From positions 1 through 20,246 of IMG/VR virus record IMGVR_UViG_3300023284_001445: 20,246 nt of DNA. One strand, given 5' to 3'. Positions 19,453-20,246 of this stretch are shown in pieces (positions within the stretch are counted from its first letter, which is position 1; the number at the start of each line of letters is the position of its first letter). This DNA is from a virus. The notes under the pieces are model-generated. The model was given only the letters and a program-made list of their open reading frames with translations, had not been told where the DNA came from and did no database searches. The position numbers were made by a program, and so were the translations under genes.

Positions 19453-19586
19453 ATCTTCACCTTATATTTCGGGTTAGGGGCTCCGCAGCGTCGGCAATGG
19501 GGTAATAGCTGAGAGATAAGCTGCCCACCAAGCCCAAATTGCTTCCCTCTCCAGGAGTGTTGCGTAGAGTTTGGGCATTTAGGCAT
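19449..19586 (-). CDS. 45-aa zinc-ribbon protein
   Basis: A short gene is supported by a strong binding site, GGAGG seven to eleven bases before the ATG at 19586. Cys4 with Cys31 and Cys34 (HCRRCGAPNP), and a possible His, could hold a zinc. The start ATGCCTAA overlaps the nuclease stop by eight bases, and its TGA overlaps the next ATG, so it fits the operon's overlap pattern exactly. It is too short to place in a family. Confidence 0.62.
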   Translation of the reverse strand: MPKCPNSTQHSWRGKQFGLGGQLISQLLPHCRRCGAPNPKYKVKI

Positions 19587-20196
19587 TCTCTCTCACCTCC
19601 AGGCTCCTCTTTACATTCATCAACATGGCCCAATTCTCCTCCAACTCCCAATCTTCAAATACAATCTGATGGAGTAGCAATTTGGCATCGGGGGGACTGT
19701 GGAGGATGTAGACCACCGGCATCCATAGGCTGCTGCACCTAGTCATGTAACAGTAAGCTTTGGACTGGGTCATCCATCGCCAGTGGTCTCTAGGGTCGGC
19801 CGGCCGAGCATGGCGGGACTTGATCTCCACCACGGCAAGTATTGGAGCGTTCGGACCAAGGAAACCTTTAGGGAGGAGCAGGCCATCTACTGTACCAATA
19901 GTGTCGTCTAGGGCAATAGGGGCGAGACGTTTACCTTCATAGAAACTCACCCCCCGCTCTGCCGCGTTCTCTTCCACCATCGGCCTTACACAGAACTCCC
20001 ACATCCTCCCCAACGCCATGATCCCGTTCTCTTCAAACACCCCATCATCATGGTAGGCCCACTTGGACTTAGCAGCCTTGGCAGCCTCTCCCACTAGCGT
20101 GGACACATGCCATTTGCTTTCATCCCTAGGCGCCGGTGGGTCCAGCAGGTCCGCCGCTTGAGGAAGGGATAGCTCCTTTGTGGTTAGCTCCGCCAT
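19579..20196 (-). CDS. PD-(D/E)XK nuclease (RecB/Cas4-type exonuclease), 205 aa
   Basis: The catalytic set of a PD-(D/E)XK fold is visible: GRMWE with Glu67, GTVDGLLL with Asp104, VVEIKS with Glu124 and Lys126, and QSKAYCYM with Gln144 and Tyr148 (the QxxxY pattern of RecB-like nucleases). The N-terminal 60 residues are helical and polar. Length fits phage exonucleases that work with a single-strand annealing protein, here the Sak4-like ATPase two genes downstream; together they would form a recombination pair. The ATG at 20196 lies inside the end of the preceding frame, so translation may be coupled. Confidence 0.82.
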   Translation of the reverse strand: MAELTTKELSLPQAADLLDPPAPRDESKWHVSTLVGEAAKAAKSKWAYHDDGVFEENGIMALGRMWEFCVRPMVEENAAERGVSFYEGKRLAPIALDDTIGTVDGLLLPKGFLGPNAPILAVVEIKSRHARPADPRDHWRWMTQSKAYCYMTRCSSLWMPVVYILHSPPDAKLLLHQIVFEDWELEENWAMLMNVKRSLEVRENA

Positions 20197-20246
20197 GGTC
20201 CCTCTAACGCCTCATATTGGATAAGATCAATCACAAAGGAGTCCCT
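20184..20246 (-). CDS. 3' end of a further gene, cut by window edge
   Basis: Reading leftward from 20246, an open frame of 20 codons (RDSFVIDLIQYEALEGPWRS) ends in TAA at 20186-20184, overlapping the nuclease start by 13 bases. Its sequence looks protein-like and the overlap fits the operon. Only the tail is visible, so product and length are unknown, and a chance frame cannot be excluded. Confidence 0.4.
   Translation of the reverse strand, partial: RDSFVIDLIQYEALEGPWRS

Noticed and set aside
1-20246. CRISPR arrays, tRNA or rRNA genes, insertion sequences and long DNA repeats
   Set aside because: I found no regularly spaced repeats, transposase or RNA-gene patterns. The similarity among tagged genes is at protein level and too diverged to count as DNA repeats.

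Overview
The window reads as part of a bacteriophage (or closely related mobile-element) genome. It has long runs of small genes packed with 4- to 8-base start/stop overlaps, a leftward replication/recombination block of phage type, and an HNH homing-type endonuclease. No terminase, capsid, portal, tail, integrase, rRNA or tRNA gene is visible, so the structural half of the genome lies elsewhere. A secreted dockerin-type protein and a small zinc-ribbon membrane protein of a kind I associate with Chloroflexota or Actinomycetota hint at such a host. That is inference; the sequence does not identify the organism.

Layout. Positions 1-417 (minus, cut by the window edge) hold a putative helix-turn-helix regulator, divergent from everything to its right. 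Positions 584-1289 (plus) hold two small two-helix membrane proteins and a 28-residue Lys/Arg-rich peptide, ending in a hairpin terminator at 1308-1342. A TATAAT element overlaps the end of that terminator. Positions 1529-5720 (plus) form one compact array of very small genes. Ten of them share the N-terminal tag M-A-[RK]-x-[VI]-G-[KR]-R on otherwise different bodies. They are interspersed with small membrane and Cys-rich proteins. Positions 5720-8043 (plus) hold a GT-C-type membrane glycosyltransferase whose start appears frameshifted, a zinc-ribbon protein and a class I methyltransferase. The plus and minus blocks converge at 8044-8069.

Positions 8070-10854 (minus) hold a secreted dockerin-like protein, a Cys-containing small protein, an O-antigen-ligase-type membrane protein, a 42-residue protein and a membrane-anchored collagen-like protein: an unusual envelope/glycan set for a phage. 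Positions 10847-12146 (minus) hold a zinc-finger protein, a small helical protein and a macro-domain protein. Positions 12156-15548 (minus) encode a family-4 uracil-DNA glycosylase fused to a family A DNA polymerase. An HNH endonuclease gene sits in another frame inside its glycosylase part. Positions 15532-20246 (minus) carry small proteins, a MazG-type pyrophosphohydrolase, a HIRAN protein, a Cys-cluster/HTH protein, an ERCC4-type nuclease, a C5-cytosine DNA methyltransferase, a Sak4-like ATPase, two small Cys proteins, a PD-(D/E)XK nuclease and the end of one more gene.

How it may work together. The right half supplies genome copying, uracil surveillance, recombination, nucleotide-pool control and DNA self-modification. 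The centre probably alters or decorates the host surface. The tagged array on the left looks like a set of accessory proteins delivered to one destination, or sharing one partner, through a common basic N-terminus. This array, and the HNH gene nested in the glycosylase-polymerase gene, are the most unusual features.
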